Program-made: the position numbers and the translations under genes | Source of the DNA: Rhynchopus sp. YZ270_cl-10 | Lineage: Eukaryota; Euglenozoa; Diplonemea; Diplonemida; Diplonemidae | NCBI GenBank assembly: GCA_964035575.1 | Contig: OZ037923.1 | Span: 372,001-436,000 of the forward strand | Length of the DNA: 64,000 bases | Reading direction: 5' to 3' | The notes under the pieces: model-generated | What the model was told of the DNA's origin: nothing | What the model saw: only the letters and a program-made list of their open reading frames with translations | Database searches by the model: none | Part shown: piece after piece, positions 54,954 to 64,000 of the stretch | Layout: each line of letters starts with the position of its first letter | Numbering within the stretch: the first letter of the stretch is position 1

Positions 54954-55547
54954 TTACATAACAACACACCCATCTCCTTTGAAGGATGGTCCACGCTTCC
55001 GCCGCTTCCTCGGTGGTGTTGCAAAGGCCAGCTGGCCAGACGGGGCTACTTTCTTCCCCCCTCCACTCCCCTCTTTCCCTTCTCCGCCCGACCCAACCGA
55101 TCCCTGCGAGCTTCCTTCAGGGGAGATGAGACTGCGCTTGCTGAGCGACAGCGAAGGGAAGGAGAGGGACCCATCCCTCGGCGTCCCCACCGAGAACGTT
55201 AACGGTACTGGCCGCACAAAAAGGTCGGTGTTTGGGCACACAGGGCATGGTATTGCTCGGTAGGTTGGGTTCGTGAATATGCATGACACTGGGATTTCCT
55301 CATCTTCATTTAGATCCTGGTCTGTAAAGCGTGGGTGCAAACGGCTTCTCGAAGCCTGTACATGAACCCCCGACACCGCCACCCTCCTCTTCAAGCAATG
55401 CAAGCAAACGTCCTTCCCGCAGCACACTGTTGTAAACCGTACATTATAATATCGCAACAAGCACGACTCACACTGCACTTGCACCTTCTCAGAGCTAGAA
55501 GACCCACGGCTATAAAGGGTGGACGTGCTTTCAATGGGTCCAGGCAT
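54954..55547 (-). CDS. Sip5/GW2-like zinc-finger protein with CaaX end
   Basis: 197 aa, one exon. Residues about 24-55 read QCESCLLRYYNVRFTTVCCG, KDVCLHCLKRR, and about 95-103 IPCPVCPN: the C-x2-C ... C-C-x4-C-x2-C ... C-x2-C layout of the unusual RING-type finger in yeast Sip5 and plant GW2/DA2. GW2-type proteins are ubiquitin ligases, so E3 activity is possible. The protein ends CVVM, a CaaX prenylation motif, after a basic stretch (PPRKRRKRGPSFKGDG), so membrane anchoring by farnesyl or geranylgeranyl is likely. Middle part Ser/Gly-rich. CACTGTCCACAG (acceptor-like) lies about 20 nt upstream of the ATG. Confidence is higher for the zinc site and the CaaX motif than for the family name. Confidence 0.75.
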   Translation of the reverse strand: MPGPIESTSTLYSRGSSSSEKVQVQCESCLLRYYNVRFTTVCCGKDVCLHCLKRRVAVSGVHVQASRSRLHPRFTDQDLNEDEEIPVSCIFTNPTYRAIPCPVCPNTDLFVRPVPLTFSVGTPRDGSLSFPSLSLSKRSLISPEGSSQGSVGSGGEGKEGSGGGKKVAPSGQLAFATPPRKRRKRGPSFKGDGCVVM

Positions 55548-55628
55548 TTTTTTTGGGGGTACTTTTCTGTGGACAGTGATGCGTGAAAAATGTGTGTTTT
55601 TCCCTTAGATCTTTTGCAAAATAGACTA

Positions 55629-56077
55629 CAGTTGGACAAGAAACTTGGCGACCAAAAAAATTGGCGACCAAATAACTTGGCGACCAAATAATATTGGCGG
55701 ATTTTGGGGGTTTTCTTGTAATTGGCGACTTTTTTGGTCGCCAATATTACTTGGTAGGATAGTGGTTCTTAGTCACATTGGTTGGGAAGTAGCTTTTTTC
55801 GCAATTTTTGGTAAAGTTTTTGTGCCTCCCTTCGATTCACCATGTGTATTCTTGGGTGGCGTGCGTGAGTGCGTGGCGCGGAGCTAATGTTCGACTTTCT
55901 TGAAAGATACGCTGCACCTGGTGCACTGAAGGGGCACCTTTTTTGTACTTGTGACTATTGTATCAATAAGAACCGCTTTCCCACCAAATAACTTGGCGAC
56001 CAAAAAATATTGGCGGATTTTGGGGGTTTTCTTGCAATTGGCGACTTTTTTGGTCGCCAATATTACTTGTCCAACTG
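55629..56077. mobile_element. Tc1/mariner-type MITE with TA target duplication
   Basis: 449 bp with TA on both sides, ends CAGTTGGACAAG / CTTGTCCAACTG. Subterminal TTGGCGACCAAA units in both orientations. The two halves carry the same block (ATATTGGCGGATTTTGGGGG), so it may be two elements merged. No transposase. Confidence 0.88.
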
Positions 56078-56198
56078 TATGTACTACAGCATTTCCAGAA
56101 TACTGTGGCAAGAATACCGAAAAGCTGGGGGAGATGGTAAGAAAATGCGAAGAAGGAAGTGAGCATCGTACAAAAAAGCCAGCAGAAAAAGGGCCAAC

Positions 56199-56546
56199 CT
56201 ACCAGATGCAGCGTACGATATCTCTCCCGCTGTGGTGGTACCCATCATAAGCACTTTTTTCCTGTTCTGGAACATGGCAGAATCTTGGGAGCGTGAAATA
56301 CGACGCTTCTCGCGGTTGGGGCGGGAGGCAGCAGCGACAACAGCAACAGCAATAATGTGTGGGGGAGTTGGAGAGGTTTGTGCGGCTGTCGTGTTCGTAG
56401 TGGACGGTACGATACCTACCGCTATACCTACCGATGCCCACCGCTCCAGCAGAACGAGAACGGGAGAAGGGGATGATGTCGGTGCTGCAGGAGCACTCCG
56501 GTGTAGGTTTCGAGTAGGTGTTCCGCGGGCGTGGACGGGAGCCCAT
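56199..56546 (-). CDS. Small Cys-rich hypothetical protein
   Basis: 115 codons from MGSRPRPRNTYSKPTPECSC to DIVRCIW. Third codon positions are mostly C, like the firm genes here. The middle has a run YCCCCCRCCLPPQP, which if real would suit palmitoylation at a membrane. An alternative reading in the next frame is also open, and no acceptor sits just upstream, so the frame is not certain. No family recognised. Confidence 0.4.
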   Translation of the reverse strand: MGSRPRPRNTYSKPTPECSCSTDIIPFSRSRSAGAVGIGRYSGRYRTVHYEHDSRTNLSNSPTHYCCCCCRCCLPPQPREASYFTLPRFCHVPEQEKSAYDGYHHSGRDIVRCIW

Positions 56547-57056
56547 TTGAGGAGTACGGAGGTGAGATACACACAAGACGAAGAGAAAAGGTAAAGGGGG
56601 TGGATTAAAAGTAGGTAAAAAAAAGGAAAATTATTGAGGAGTTTTCATTATTTTTTTTGGTACAATTACAATAGCATATTTTTTTGTTTGGGACGGGTGT
56701 TTGAGGGGGAGGGAGAGAGGAGAGAAGGCTGAAAAAAAATACCCAAGCATTTTCAAGCGTAGCTTCCATGCAAGACAGTCTTGACAGACTTTGACTTACC
56801 CATTTTTTTTTAGTACATTACTTTTGAACCATTCTTCACACATATGACTCATTGTTTCTTCTAAGAACAACACCTTTTTTTCCCCCCTGGAAAAAAAAAA
56901 TCCAAGAAAAGTTTATCAGATTGGTGTGACCCATTGAGGGTTTGAGTTTCCGAATAGGGGTACGGAATAGAGGAGGTTCTAAAATGGGATCTCTCTCGGA
57001 GAAATTTCAATAAAAAAAAGTGTACAAATGACAATTTAAAAAAGCGCAGCAAAGAA
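56547..57056. other. AT-rich spacer
   Basis: Homopolymer runs and purine-rich stretches, no feature seen. Confidence 0.4.
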
Positions 57057-57203
57057 CAGGGGACTAGCTTGGCTGGGTCAGCGGGTCAGCTGACCCACTT
57101 CCTGTACTTTAAAAAAAAAAAGTGGGTCAGCAGGGTTTCCGCGTAGGCTTTTGGTCCCCCCGCCCGGGGGGACCAAATTTTGAAAATCGCAAAAAAAAAA
57201 AAA

Positions 57204-57470
57204 AAAAAAAAATAACTATTTATTCACCTCCTTTTAGCGGGGTTTTATTTTGCGATAACTTCACGCATTTTTTTCCCAGGCGAGGGCTACTTAATTTGCC
57301 GAGCGAAGCGAGGCAAATTGAGTGCACGAGCCTGGGAAAAAAATAAGTGAAGTATCGCAAAATAATCCGCTAAAAGGAGGTGAATACGTAATTTTATTTC
57401 ACGGGAAATAAAGTATACGAAAGGATTTGGCACTTTTAGCGGGACTCATTTATTGTGCAATAACTAACGA
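57204..57470. repeat. 265-bp repeat inside the hAT element, copy 1
   Basis: Almost identical to 58502-58770. Contains a long inverted repeat: ACCTCCTTTTAGCGG / CCGCTAAAAGGAGGT, with CCCAGGCG..GCGAAGCG..CCTGGG in the middle. Ends in GGATTTGGCACTTTTAGCG; the reverse of that end occurs at 58440 and 59000. Confidence 0.85.
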
Positions 57471-58181
57471 GAATGTGTCCCTCCAGGTAGCTCTCATTAC
57501 CCTCCCGCTAGCTTTTGCTCGCTGGGAACCTGCAAAAAACTGGTGAATTGGGCCCATACCCTGGTATGTGGGGTGGGATACGCATTTTTGGGGTGGCAGA
57601 ACCATGTGTGAGCCACAGGGTGGTGCACGTGTGACCCCATGCAGTACCACGCAACCCACGTTTTTACACACACAACAACGGCATTTTGCGTGTAGCGCGT
57701 TCAGTATGTAGCCTAAAAAGCCCACACCACGTGTACGCATAGCGCGTAGCGCAGCGTGTGGTCGGGTTTGGAAAGCTGCCTCAACGGTACACAAAGCTAC
57801 ATCCCGACCTCTCGCCACCTCAGTGTCCCCTCGGGTGCTAGCGGGAGGTCGGAAATGGCTGTCGTGCAAGAGCGAGACACATTCAGAAGATCCCCGCCCA
57901 TCACAGAATATCATGCCAGCCACCACCTTCCTCACAATGAAGTAAAGGGGGTGGTGTGTCCTTCGTCTTGATAGTGAGATCGTCACGGAGATACACTATG
58001 TAGGAAACGAAGTCGGCTTCCGTGGGCTTACCGTCAGGCTTGCCAATGAATTCCTTAAAAAGCGGTCCCATTCACGGACGTACGGTGTCGACAATGCTAG
58101 TCCTTCAGCAAAACCACTGTAGTGCTTGTCCATCTCCTGTCGGAGGACCGTTTGCGTCTTACATCCTTCGGCATGTTGCAT
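57450..58181 (-). pseudogene. Coding-like remnant within the hAT element
   Basis: Two minus-strand stretches in different frames: HYSGFAEGLALSTPYVREWD with KEFIGKPDGKPTEADFVSYI (about 58000-58130), and FIVRKVVAGMIFCDGRG and on (57640-57940). The first has the helical pattern of the N-terminal (core-binding) domain of tyrosine recombinases, as in Crypton elements, but the catalytic domain is not seen. Weak call. Confidence 0.25.
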
Positions 58182-58501
58182 GTGTCAGAAAAAAATGCGA
58201 AAAGGGCAAAAAAAATTCAAAATTTTCAATTTTTAGGCGGGTGGTGGTGCAGGATGTACCAAAATTTAGCGTGAAGTTATCGCCAAATAAAACCCCTGTT
58301 TTAGCGTGAAAAAAACAAAAATAAAATCCCGCTCTGAAGGAATTGCAGTGAAAAAAAGTGAAAAACGCGTGAAATAAAGTTCAATGAGCGGGGTTTTAAT
58401 TTGCGATAAAAAAACTGCGTGAAATTATCATTAAAAAGAATCCCGCTAAAAGTGCCAAATCCTTCGTATACTTTATTTCCCAGTGGAATAAAAAAAAAAA
58501 A

Positions 58502-58770
58502 AATAACTATTTATTCACCTCCTTTTAGCGGGGTTTTATTTTGCGATAACTTCACGCATTTTTTTCCCAGGCGAGGGCTACTTAATTTGCCGAGCGAAGC
58601 GAGGCAAATTGAGTGCACGAGCCTGGGAAAAAAATAAGTGAAGTATCGCAAAATAATCCGCTAAAAGGAGGTGAATACGTAATTTTATTTCACGGGAAAT
58701 AAAGTATACGAAAGGATTTGGCACTTTTAGCGTGACTTATTTATTGTGCAATAACTAACGAGTATGTGTC
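58502..58770. repeat. 265-bp repeat inside the hAT element, copy 2
   Basis: Partner of 57204-57470 in direct orientation 1.3 kb apart. Differences are few (GGGACTCATT against GTGACTTATT near the right end), so the duplication is young. Confidence 0.85.
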
Positions 58771-60487
58771 CTCACAGGAAGCTCTCAGGGAAAAAAAAAA
58801 AAAAGAGCGTGAAAAAAAAAAAAAAAAAGCTCTCATTACCCTCCCGCCAGCGCTACCGGGTCCCGCGGACCCCTAGATAGGCCCGCTGAGGGCTGGCGGG
58901 ATTGAGGAGGCTGGAGGGAGGCTAAAAAAGGCTGGACGGTCCCTCCAGCCCTACTACCTACATGTACCAAAATTTAGCGTGAAATTATCATTAAATAAAA
59001 TCCCGCTAAAAGTGCCAAATCCTTCGTATACTTTATTTCCCAGGGGAATAAAAGGAGAAAATGCAGCATGAGGCACACTGGGTAGTACGGTGCGACGCAC
59101 GGTTTCATATGCACCTGTGACCCCATCGTGAGCAGCAATCGGTTCGATTAGTCCAAAGAAGACAGAAAAAGGAGCAGAAAAAAAAGGACGTAGCGTACCG
59201 TGCGCCTGCGGCGCTGAATTGTTTCTCACCAGTGCACACAATCAAATGGAGTCCCAAGGTTTTGCGCGACTCCTCAAATTGTCTGCACCTACCCAACAAA
59301 CACCATCACCGTCTCAGCTTCCTTCACGAGCCGTTCAGCCTTCACCACCTTCACAAGCCAAAGAAAATAGGGCAAAAGTAGCGTACCGTGCGCCTGCGGC
59401 GCTCTTGCTGTCTTCATTAAAACAAAAGCACGTTGGCAAAACTGCGAATCGTGACAATTTTTTTTCGCCTGCGGCGCCCACCTCCCTCCCCTCTCCTTCC
59501 TGTGGTTGCAGGGAGTCGCGCGCGCGAAGCGCGCGCGACGGCTCGGAGAAAGCGGGGGGGCCAAATTTTGAGACCAAAAACCAAGCGGAAGCCCTGGTCA
59601 GCCGGGAAAAAAAAAAAAAATTGGATTTTGGATTTTAGAAAAAAAATTTTTGGGAGCTCGACTATAGGGAACTCCCCCCGAGCCTGTTCAGGCCTGACGC
59701 TAACCATCATCCATCATCCCACGGAAAATGGCTTTCCCCCCCGACCAAAAACCATCATCCTGCCATCATCCCACCAAAAATCTGAGAATTCTGTAGGGTT
59801 TTGCACGTGGGAAGGGTCTAGAGGAGGACCCGGGAGGCTGTACCTTATTTTTATTTTTTTGCCTGCGGCGCCATTTTTCCTTTTTTGCTCCGCAAAAAAG
59901 GGTTCGTTGAGTGACTCTGTGGTGTAAAAAGCTAGATTTTTACACTGCGCCCTATTTTTTTTTCGCCTGCGGCGCCATATTATCATCCAGGGTTTTTTTT
60001 GCTCCGCAAAAAAAACCCTGGATGAGACCGTTCGTGCAAAATAACACTGTCCGAAACACCCGTGACTACACGGCGGTGAGGCGGTGCATGAACCAAGGGT
60101 TCAGTTTCTTTAAGTCTGCCTCGAGGAAGAAAGCTCTGAAACTCATACAGATACCAGTGGTAGTTTTCCGAGAGACCACAAAGTGAGGCGGGCAAACAGC
60201 ACATTTCGGAGGATTACTGCAACACTGACCGAATTTTGGCCATTTTCGCGAATATCCCCCACCACAAGCTGGGATTGGAGCAAATAGCTCGTAGAACGCC
60301 GCTAAACCATCTTCTGTAGTAAAAAACTCGCTGACCCACTTTCATGGAAAGCGACCCACTTCTGGAATTTCCCCCAAAACCAAGCTAGTGCCCTGGCAAA
60401 GAACAAAGGAAATGAAAAAAAAAATCCCGAAAGGGAAATGCTACTGTGGAGAGAATACTTTTCCCCTCCCCCCTTTTTTTCCCCTTC

Positions 60488-61561
60488 TCACAACGCTGCT
60501 ATACCACGCTCTTTCTTATCCACAGTGTACATCAGCTGCTGGAGGGTGTTGGTCAGGGTTTTCATTTGCAGTTTGTTTTGCATTTTTAGGTTTTCTAGGA
60601 TGCCCTCTGTCTGCGGCTCGGCCCCCACTGGGGTACCGATTTCTAGCACCGGAATCGGCGCCCCAGCAGGCTCCATTTCCTTTACCCCTTCTTCCCTTCT
60701 CCCTCCTCCTCCTCCACCCCCTCCTCCCTGCGCAATTTGCTCCCGCAGTTCGTTGTTCTCTCGGCGGAGGGTACGGAGCCATAGTTCCCTTTCTTTTGCC
60801 TTATCTTGCTCATCTTGGAGAGAACGTAGCGCAGCAACCCTATCGCGTTTCAACCGGCGTCCTTCCTCTTCCACTTCGTGGACCATAGCGTCGCTTCGGG
60901 AGAGGTCCTTTTCTGTGCGGTCCAGCTTTTGTTTGAGGTCGCGCACCTCCTCGTGGAGAGCTGCGATGTCCGCCTCTTTGTGTCCTCTGCGGGAGGCGCT
61001 GGATTTCATGGCTTTCTTGAGTCGCGCGCATTCTTCTGTTACCACTTCATTAAATCGAAGCTGCGCCTCAGCTTGCCTCCGAAAGGTGTCCGCCTCCACC
61101 GAGCGCGCCTCAATCTCTGCACGAAGCGCTTCATCGTTGCCTCGAAGTTCATTTGCCTCCCGTTGAAGGGAACGTATAGTGGCGGATTGATCTCTGGACT
61201 GTCTAAGTAGGTCACCTCTCTCTGCTTGGTATTCTGCCATGGAAGTGAGTTTGCCCTGGACAGTGATGCATTGGTCCTTGAGAGCGTCTTGTTGGTTTTT
61301 TTGGTGTTGGTTGTCGGAGCAGAGCTTTGCGTTCTGGTCGCGGAGGAGCTCCATCTGGCGGGTGGTGTCTTCAAGGTCGAGGCGGAGGCGGACGTTGTGC
61401 TCTTCGGCGGAGGAGAGCGCGTTGCTGGTGGCGGCGTGCACCTCGCAGACGGCGTGGAGCTGTTGTGTCACGGTCTCGAGGCGGCCGTCCTGGTTGAGGG
61501 AGCGTTCGTCCATGATCACCTTCGTCGGGTATTTTGAATAGCCGTGGTCGACCTCGGTCAT
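60488..61561 (-). CDS. Long coiled-coil protein (357 aa)
   Basis: From MTEVDHGYSKYPTKVIMDER a nearly unbroken heptad pattern runs from residue about 25 to 270 (TRQMELLRDQNAKLCSDNQH, LREEVRD-type repeats, HEVEEEGRRLKRDRVAALRS, LRTLRRENNELREQIAQ). A poly-Gly linker, a short acidic/Pro part (GAPIPVLEIGTPVGAEP) and a final helix (LKMQNKLQMKTLTNTLQQLM) follow. No motor or enzyme motif: probably a structural protein of cytoskeleton, flagellum or centrosome. CCACCCTATCTCAG lies 18 nt before the ATG and is preceded by about 180 nt of (CCTTTT)n on the coding strand, an extreme pyrimidine tract. Confidence 0.78.
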   Translation of the reverse strand: MTEVDHGYSKYPTKVIMDERSLNQDGRLETVTQQLHAVCEVHAATSNALSSAEEHNVRLRLDLEDTTRQMELLRDQNAKLCSDNQHQKNQQDALKDQCITVQGKLTSMAEYQAERGDLLRQSRDQSATIRSLQREANELRGNDEALRAEIEARSVEADTFRRQAEAQLRFNEVVTEECARLKKAMKSSASRRGHKEADIAALHEEVRDLKQKLDRTEKDLSRSDAMVHEVEEEGRRLKRDRVAALRSLQDEQDKAKERELWLRTLRRENNELREQIAQGGGGGGGGGRREEGVKEMEPAGAPIPVLEIGTPVGAEPQTEGILENLKMQNKLQMKTLTNTLQQLMYTVDKKERGIAAL

Positions 61562-61586
61562 TGTGTTGTGTAGTATCTGAGATAGG

Positions 61587-61768
61587 GTGGTAAAAGGAAA
61601 GGAAAGGAAAAGGAAAAGGAAAAGGAAAAGGAAAAGGAAAAGGAAAAGGAAAAGGAAAAGGAAAAGGAAAAGGAAAAGGAAAAGGAAAAGGAAAAGGAAA
61701 AGGAAAAGGAAAAGGAAAAGGAAAAGGAAAAGGAAAAGGAAAAGGAAAAGGAAAGGAAAGGAACGCTT
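61587..61768 (-). repeat. (CCTTTT)n hexanucleotide array forming a pyrimidine tract
   Basis: About 28 units of AAAAGG on the plus strand, TTTTCC on the coding strand, ending 17 nt before the acceptor-like CTATCTCAG of the coiled-coil gene. Unit purity is near complete, with five-base units only at both ends. Confidence 0.95.
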
Positions 61769-61855
61769 TCCCTTTTGTGTTTGCAAAAAGGGATCGACAA
61801 TCATGTACAAGAACTTCAACCCATGAAATTACTTTTAGGACAACACATCAATACT

Positions 61856-61890
61856 TTGTGAGATGCAAGCCTCTCGTCTTGTATCACCTT
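61856..61890 (-). other. Element H copy 11 (degenerate)
   Basis: Minus strand AAGGTGATACAAGACGAGAG, GCTTGCATCTCAC: inner CAAG/CTTG, outer GGTGAT/GCATC weaker. About 90 nt upstream of the hexanucleotide tract. Confidence 0.6.
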
Positions 61891-62650
61891 TGAACTGAAT
61901 CTGGTGATGCTTGAAGCTTAAAAAGAGAAGTGTGGGACGACATTATCACTGCTTTCCATTTTAAAAAAAATCCAATGTTTTTTGAAAAAGACGTTATTGT
62001 TCTTTAGTGGTTAGGGGGAGGAGAGGGGAGGGTACGTCGGTTAGAAAAAAGAAGGAAAATTTTGAGAAAAAAAAGGGGGGTTCTGATCAGGATGGAACCG
62101 TAAGAATTCCGTTTTTTCCCGCCACCCTTCAAATTTAAGAACAAATTCACAACATTCCATTCGAACACCCAGTGGGGGGAAAAAAAGTGGGGCCGTGCTA
62201 TAAAGCGACAGCCACAAAAGACGGTGCAATGTTTTGATGGATTTTGATGAAAACTGCAAAATAGAAACTTAACACTCATCACACGATAAAACCCATGGGA
62301 GAGGAGGTTGTGGTGAAACGCACAACACCTCGACCTGTTTTGGTGAGGAGTGGTCTCTGCAGCGCGGTTCGTCCCCAGAACCAGCGAGTGTGTTCAAAAT
62401 GCTTTGTTTCTATTTCCCCCTTCATTTCATGAGGTGACATAAAAAAAAATGATACCAGAAAATATATCCGTTTCGCTTGATCAGATCTCGACCGTTTGTT
62501 GCATTGCACGCTTCCATGGGTGGGGTCTCTGATCTATCTGTACGACGAATATATTTCCCCTAACACTCCATGTTTTGGCCAGGGCCTCTCCAGCAGCATG
62601 TCAGTTGCAAAAACAAAGGTTTGTAAACTACGGAAGACCAAACAAAAAAT
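61891..62650. other. Spacer with element S copy 3
   Basis: Besides S (62258-62438) no gene is supported. G and A runs are frequent. Some pyrimidine-AG sites on the minus strand follow the S element. Confidence 0.4.
62258..62438 (-). repeat. Element S copy 3
   Basis: Plus strand: AACACTCATCACACGATAAA, GGTTGTGGTGAAACGCACAA, GGAGTGGTCTCTGCAGCGCG, GTTCGTCCCCAGAACC. On the minus strand it runs straight into TTAAGTTTCTATTTTGCAG (62254), an excellent acceptor. Confidence 0.78.
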
Positions 62651-64000
62651 TTACGTCGGAGTGACTGTTGTCGCAATCCGCCACTCAAGCCGGGTCCGCG
62701 CAAACTTCTCCTTTGTTGAGATATCCTCATGCCCGCGAGCGTACACCTTCCAGACCTTCTCGATCTTGAGAAACACTTTATGAACGATATACTCCTCCTG
62801 CATCACACCCAGCCTCGCCTGCATATCCTGCACGCTAAACGATGCGAGACCTTCTTCCACCTCTACTTCCTTTCGGCAGTCTTCCGCTATACCCCACATA
62901 GACTTGCAGGCAGCCCGCACCACAAACCTCCGCTCTTCAACCTCCCACTGCATGCGATCTACCCGCATATCTTCCTCCCCTGCTGATACTATCCGACGCG
63001 CTTCCTGCAGTCTCCCCTTCATGTGTTCTAGCAGCTCCGTATACCGTATGGTGTCGATCCCCTTGCGGACCTGGTTTTGGAGGAGTAGGAGCGCACGCTT
63101 CGGGCCCCACCCCTTTTTTACGTAATAGCCGCGCCAGGTGGCCTGGATGAGGACTGCGAAGCGTTCCTGCTTGAGCGCAGCCTCGTCGAGGAGGGTCATG
63201 TGGAGGGAGAAGGGGGAGAGGAGTGTGTCGAGCTCGTTGCTCCGTGTGGCGCGGTCGAGTTTGTCGAAGAGGCGCATGCTGCCTTGGATGGTGACGTCGA
63301 CGTACTCGAGTGCGTCAAGCAGCGTGTGCCCGGGAAAGGCACCCCGGTTGATCTTCGGCTGTACAGGATCCCTGCCCCTCCGTTTGCAGAAGGTTCGGGC
63401 AGATTCGTCCTTTTCTTCCTAAGGTAGGGTTGAAAAAAGATGTGAAAAGGGGTTTTTTGGTAAAAGAAAAAAATGTGGGTTGCAAAAAGTTCGGCATACC
63501 TTAAAAGGCTCAATGTTGAAAAGAGACTTTCGTTCGTCAAAAATACTGCCTCGTGCACTGCCTGCAGCTACCTCGCCATCTGCCTGCAGCCTCCTCGGTG
63601 AGAACTGCCCCCCCGCCCCCCTTGCCCCCTGCCCCGCCGCAGGAAGGAAAAACTCCTCATTCCCCGCCGGCTGCCTTAGCAGTGCATCGAATGCCTGGTT
63701 ATCCTTCAGCTTCTTGGTATGTGCCTGCACCATGAGCCGTCCTCTGTACATATAGAAGCAGACCTCCACCCGCGCGTCGCCGATCACATCCTTCAACAAA
63801 AACCAAAAATGTGCAGTACTATTCGCAGAATACCGCAGCATAAGACAGTCGAGGTCACCCTCCATCACCAAAAGCGTTGCATTGTGAGAGAACACCTGGC
63901 GGATCTGCGTGGGAACCGAATGGACCTGCGGTGCTTCCCATGGGCGAGAGGCCCGGTAGGGCGAGGACCGAAACGAAGGAGAACACCGTCTCCGTTCACT
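62651..64000 (-). CDS. IQ-motif protein, 3' part (runs off the window)
   Basis: Exons 63500-64000 (start outside the window) and 62651-63418, joined in phase 0 across an 81-nt intron (GTATGC..TACCTTAG): 422 residues seen. Residues about 40-95 (VFSHNATLLVMEGDLDCLML, HFWFLLKDVIGDARVEVCFY, MYRGRLMVQAHTKK) look like a small globular domain. Exon 2 has an IQ motif (AVLIQATWRGYYVKKGW), the calmodulin-binding signature, then a long charged helix (EEDMRVDRMQWEVEERRFVV) and a second helix (EEYIVHKVFLKIEKVWKVYA). IQ proteins of this layout are common in flagella and the cytoskeleton of protists. The stop TAA follows TTVTPT. Full length and N-terminal domains cannot be told. Confidence 0.82.

Larger units (their letters stand above)
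57057..60395. mobile_element. hAT-type DNA transposon, 3.3 kb, nested and non-autonomous in appearance
   Basis: Inverted ends CAGGGGACTAGCTTGG and CAGGGCACTAGCTTGG (one mismatch) flanked on both sides by the 8-bp direct repeat GCAAAGAA. An 8-bp duplication and CAGGG-type ends are typical of the hAT superfamily. Inside are two copies of a 265-bp element (57204-57470 and 58502-58770), further inverted repeats (GGTTTCCGCGTAGGCTTTTGG near 57130 against 59570-59605), repeat X and GC palindromes. No hAT transposase was recognised. It is probably a carrier of later insertions. Confidence 0.78.

Overview
The window is nuclear DNA of a eukaryote, almost certainly a protist. It has GT-AG spliceosomal introns (5' sites nearly all GTATG, 3' sites CAG) of 43 nt to 2.9 kb, GC-rich exons set in A/T- and homopolymer-rich spacers, many dispersed repeats, and stray pieces of SSU and LSU rRNA. 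All convincing protein genes, 18 counting one chimera, lie on the minus strand. Several have a polypyrimidine-AG acceptor just upstream of their start codon. One-way gene order and acceptors at start codons would suit a euglenozoan-like lineage with spliced-leader trans-splicing, but that is inference: no spliced-leader gene was found and 5'-UTR cis-introns explain the same pattern.

Layout: 0-3.5 kb, a seven-exon RGP1 (Ric1-Rgp1 GEF) gene. 4.8-6.8 kb, a type II membrane glycosyltransferase-like protein joining a GT8-like part to an MGAT5-type C-terminal cysteine module. 9.2-14.1 kb, a WW-domain DEAD-box helicase (DDX5/Dbp2 class) whose 2.9-kb first intron holds several repeats and an LSU rRNA fragment. 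15.6-16.7 kb, a ubiquitin-like plus leucine-rich-repeat protein. 17.4-19.7 kb, a coiled-coil protein. 22-43.3 kb, an array of a four-helix membrane-protein family (seven copies, here MP1-MP7) mixed with a ubiquitin-like plus beta-propeller family (two full copies, one fragment), with a hybrid gene, a copied exon fragment and transposon insertions. 43.6-49 kb, a nest of non-autonomous DNA elements. 49-56.5 kb, a Pro-rich protein, an SSU rRNA fragment, a two-exon basic protein, a Sip5/GW2-like zinc-finger protein with a CaaX end and a small Cys-rich ORF. 57-60.4 kb, a hAT-type element with 8-bp target duplications. 60.5-64 kb, a coiled-coil protein and the 3' part of an IQ-motif protein running off the window.

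The most unusual signal is a set of short structured elements (families H, Q, P, S below; more than 20 copies), nearly all in the sense of the genes. They sit directly upstream of a branch-point-like motif, a pyrimidine tract and an AG. In two cases (helicase intron 1; the 52-kb gene) the AG is a splice site confirmed by reading-frame reconstruction. H elements fold into a hairpin with paired (compensatory) changes between copies, and H, Q and P share the box CACGAGAGG. They look like structured 3' ends of introns or outrons, or like intron-spreading (introner-like) elements.

The membrane-protein family shows how introns and gene copies evolve here: a tiny intron is 48 nt in one copy and 52 nt in three others, so only splicing keeps the Pro-rich tail in frame, and two further copies have lost the acceptor.
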